Positions 61,732 through 64,000 of a DNA stretch of 64,000 bases are shown here, one piece after another. Source of the stretch: Pseudomonas sp. PDM18. Its GTDB lineage: Bacteria; Pseudomonadota; Gammaproteobacteria; Pseudomonadales; Pseudomonadaceae. Position numbers and translations under genes: made by a program. The stretch is taken from contig NZ_JACVBX010000008.1 of assembly GCF_014852585.1 (NCBI RefSeq), positions 186,001 to 250,000 of the forward strand. Direction: 5' to 3'. The notes under the pieces are model-generated. The model did not search any database, was not told where the DNA came from, and worked only from the letters and a program-made list of their open reading frames with translations. Within the stretch, counting starts at the first letter, position 1, and each line of letters starts with the position of its first letter.

Positions 61732-63180
61732 ATGAAACGCTACGCGCAGCTGGCCGCCACACTCGGCGAACGCATCGAGCAGGGCCTGTATCGTCCCGGT
61801 GACCGCCTGCCTTCGGTACGAGCGCTGAGCGAGGAGCACGGCGTCAGCATCAGCACCGTGCAGCAGGCTTACCGCGTACTGGAGGATTCCGGGCTGGTGG
61901 AGCCCAGACCAAAATCCGGCTACTTCGTGCCCGAACGCCGCGAGCTGCCGCCGATGCCGGCGATGACCCGCCCGGCGCAGCGGCCGGTGGATGTCTCGCA
62001 GTGGGACCAGGTGCTGGAACAGGTCCGCCGCGCGCCGGGCGGCGATTTCGTCCAGCTCGGGCGCGGCACGCCGGATATCGCCAGCCCGTCGCTCAAGCCG
62101 CTGCAGCGGGCGATGGTGCACGCCGCGCGCCGCACCGACCTGCAGAGCCTCGGCTACGAAGGCATCCAGGGTTCGCTGCCGCTGCGCGAGCAGATCGCCC
62201 GGCTGATGCTGGATTCCGGCTGCCAGGTGCCGCCCAGCGAGATCGTCATCACCACCGGCTGCCAGGAGGCGCTGGCGATCACCCTGCGCGCCATCTGCGA
62301 GCCGGGTGACATCATCGCCATCGACTCACCGAGCTTCCACGGCGCCATGCAGGCGCTAAAAGCTTACGGCCTCAAAGCGCTGGAAATCCCCACCGATCCC
62401 ACCAACGGTATCAGCCTGGAAGCGCTGGAGCTGGCCATGGAGCAGTGGCCGGTGAAGCTCATCCTGCTCACCCCCAACTGCAACAACCCACTGGGCTACA
62501 TCATGCCCGACGCCCGCAAGCGCGCCCTGCTCACGCTGGCGGCGCGCTACGACGTGCCAATCCTCGAAGACGACGTCTACGGCGAACTGGCCTACGCCTT
62601 CCCGCGCCCGCGCAGCATCAAGTCTTTCGACACCGACGACCGCGTGCTGCTGGCCAGCTCCTTCTCCAAGACCGTGGCGCCCGGCCTGCGCACCGGCTGG
62701 GTGGTGCCGGGGCGCTACCTGGACCGCATCCTCCACTTCAAGTACATCGCCAGCGGCACCTGCGCGCCGCAACCGCAGATGGCCCTGGCCGAGTTCATCG
62801 GCGGCGGCCACTACGAGCCGCACATCCGCCGCATGCGCGCGCAGTACCAGCGCCACCGCGACCTGATGACCGAGTGGGTCGGCCAGTCCTTCCCCGCCGG
62901 CAGCCTCGTCAGTCGACCGCGCGGTGGCTTCATGCTCTGGGTCGAGTTGCACCCGCAATTCGACAGCGTTCGGCTGAACCAGGAGTTGCGGCGGGACAAT
63001 GTGCAGGTAGCGGCGGGCAACATCTTTTCCGCCTCGGGCAAGTACCGCAACTGCATCCGCATGAACTACTCGAACCGCGATCTGGCGGTGATCGAGGACG
63101 CCGTGCGCAAGGTCGGCGCCTGCGCCCGGAGGCTGACCGCCGAGCTGCGCGAGCAGCAGGCCGAGCCGCTGCCGGCCTGA
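61732..63180 (+). CDS. MocR-type PLP-dependent transcriptional regulator
   Basis: The 482-residue protein fuses an N-terminal GntR winged helix (YAQLAATLGERIEQGLYRPGDRLPSVRALSEEHGVSISTVQQAYRVLEDSGLVEPRPKSGYFV) to an aminotransferase-like domain. That domain carries the PLP lysine (SSFSKTVAPGLRTGWV) and NPLGY (the Asn that contacts PLP). MocR regulators sense amino acids or vitamins through the PLP domain. No obvious target gene is beside it except the divergent DUF1127 gene. It resembles the PA5293/PdxR-like group in length. Confidence 0.88.
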   Translation: MKRYAQLAATLGERIEQGLYRPGDRLPSVRALSEEHGVSISTVQQAYRVLEDSGLVEPRPKSGYFVPERRELPPMPAMTRPAQRPVDVSQWDQVLEQVRRAPGGDFVQLGRGTPDIASPSLKPLQRAMVHAARRTDLQSLGYEGIQGSLPLREQIARLMLDSGCQVPPSEIVITTGCQEALAITLRAICEPGDIIAIDSPSFHGAMQALKAYGLKALEIPTDPTNGISLEALELAMEQWPVKLILLTPNCNNPLGYIMPDARKRALLTLAARYDVPILEDDVYGELAYAFPRPRSIKSFDTDDRVLLASSFSKTVAPGLRTGWVVPGRYLDRILHFKYIASGTCAPQPQMALAEFIGGGHYEPHIRRMRAQYQRHRDLMTEWVGQSFPAGSLVSRPRGGFMLWVELHPQFDSVRLNQELRRDNVQVAAGNIFSASGKYRNCIRMNYSNRDLAVIEDAVRKVGACARRLTAELREQQAEPLPA

Positions 63181-63262
63181 GGCGAAACATTTATCCACAG
63201 CCCGGCGCTGCCCCGTGGCCGCGCCCTGCTGTACCTTGGTTTCCTTTTGCCAGGCACCCGCT

Positions 63263-64000
63263 TTGACCAGTCTCACCCTCGGCCCGCTGGCCCTTCCCCT
63301 GCCCCACGTGCTGCTCTACCTCGGCTTCTTCGGCGCCCTGCTGGCCGGCTGGCTGGCCGGGCGCAAGCGCGGTGCCAACCCCGAAGGCGCGCTGTTCGCC
63401 ATGCTCATCAGTGGCCTGCTGGTGGCGCGGCTGACCTTCGTCGCGCGCTATTTCGAGCAGTACGCGGCGACGCCACTGAGCATCGTGGATATCCGCGATG
63501 GCGGCTTTCTCGCCCTGCCGGGAGTGATCGCCGCCGCATTGATCGGCGCGCTGCTGGCCTGGAAGCGGACAGAGCTGCGCCGCCCGCTGGCCGTCGCGGC
63601 CGTGGTCGGTGTGTGCCTGTGGGGTGGCGGCAAGGCCGTGACCTCGGCGCTGGACCGCAGCCAGCAGATTCCCGAACTCACGGTGATGGACCTGCGCGGT
63701 GCCGCCGTGGACCTGCGCGCGCTGGATGGCCGGCCCATGGTGGTGAACCTCTGGGCGACCTGGTGCCCGCCGTGTCGACGCGAGATGCCGGTGCTGGAGG
63801 CCGCCCAGCAGCAGCGCAGCGATGTGCGCTTCCTGCTGGTCAACCAGGGCGAGAACGCCGAAGCCGTGCAGCGCTTCCTGCGCGACCAGGGCCTGAGCGA
63901 AGCGGCGGTGCTGCTCGACAGCGGCAACCGTCTCGGCCAGGCCACCGGCTCCTACGGCATGCCCACCACGCTGTTCTACGACGCCCAGGGGCGGCTGAAG
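63263..64000 (+). CDS. TlpA-like thioredoxin fused to a membrane domain, 3' end cut by window
   Basis: The visible 246 residues begin at a TTG with several hydrophobic helices (for example VLLYLGFFGALLAGWLAG, then ALLVARLTFVARYF-like and VAAVVGVCLWGGG). The first region resembles a prolipoprotein diacylglyceryl transferase-like membrane domain, and a periplasmic thioredoxin domain follows with WATWCPPCRREMP. The CPPC site makes it a likely thiol-disulfide reductase. The gene continues beyond the window. A start upstream of TTG was not found in a better context. Confidence 0.8.
   Translation, partial: MTSLTLGPLALPLPHVLLYLGFFGALLAGWLAGRKRGANPEGALFAMLISGLLVARLTFVARYFEQYAATPLSIVDIRDGGFLALPGVIAAALIGALLAWKRTELRRPLAVAAVVGVCLWGGGKAVTSALDRSQQIPELTVMDLRGAAVDLRALDGRPMVVNLWATWCPPCRREMPVLEAAQQQRSDVRFLLVNQGENAEAVQRFLRDQGLSEAAVLLDSGNRLGQATGSYGMPTTLFYDAQGRLK

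Overview
The window is a GC-rich chromosomal segment from a Pseudomonas of the P. aeruginosa / P. nitroreducens-citronellolis type. This assignment rests on protein content (SpuA/SpuI, AguR/AguA, OprD-family porin, DesA, OscA, SutA, Rnk) and on gene order I recall from P. aeruginosa PAO1; no database search was run. I saw no tRNA, rRNA, CRISPR array, intact insertion sequence or prophage.

Layout. (1) 0-7.3 kb: polyamine and agmatine catabolism, with spuA (truncated by the window edge), the divergent spuI, a polyamine-binding protein, aguR, aguA and an OprD/OprE-type porin. aguB, which I expect between aguR and aguA, is absent. (2) 7.9-27.1 kb: an exopolysaccharide operon of 14 genes, all on the minus strand, of Wzx/Wzy type. 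In transcription order it encodes an FAD oxidoreductase, a DegT aminotransferase, Wzx, a GT2, the tyrosine kinase Wzc, WbqC, an RfaH/NusG paralogue, a GT2, a GT4, a Wzy-like polymerase fused to a GH39-like glycosidase, a GT4, RmlA, a WcaJ-type initiating transferase and the exporter Wza. It is preceded by a leader of about 830 nt with two ops-like elements and tandem hairpins. A candidate promoter with a perfect TTGACA -35 lies next to a palindrome, and an intrinsic terminator follows wza. (3) 27.2-32.0 kb: two cyclic-di-GMP genes flanking the fatty-acid desaturase desA. (4) 32.0-37.3 kb: sulfate uptake (oscA, sbp, cysT, cysW, cysA) with a possible cysteine-rich leader peptide and a 142-bp miniature inverted-repeat element, followed by a TSUP permease. 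(5) 37.5-46 kb: accessory and regulatory genes (TetR with SDR and DsbA-like isomerase, XRE regulator with a small membrane protein, Mpo1-like protein, Crp-family regulator, outer-membrane barrel, PPK2, CorA). (6) 46-64 kb: core genes cyaA, rnk, cyaY, lppL, a lysA remnant with an internal in-frame deletion, dapF, DUF484, xerC, HAD phosphatase, sutA, yjbQ, amtB, glnK, ubiK, comM, a RidA protein, DUF1127, a MocR regulator and a truncated TlpA-like thioredoxin.

How it works together. The strongest candidate for an undescribed system is the exopolysaccharide operon. It carries its own RfaH-like antiterminator and two candidate ops sites in its leader, which suggests a self-reinforcing antitermination switch for an 18-kb transcript. 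Its polymerase carries a periplasmic glycosidase domain resembling PslG. Compared with the PAO1 order I recall, the operon sits between the oprE and PA0290 (GGDEF) orthologues, so it looks like an insertion into a conserved neighbourhood.
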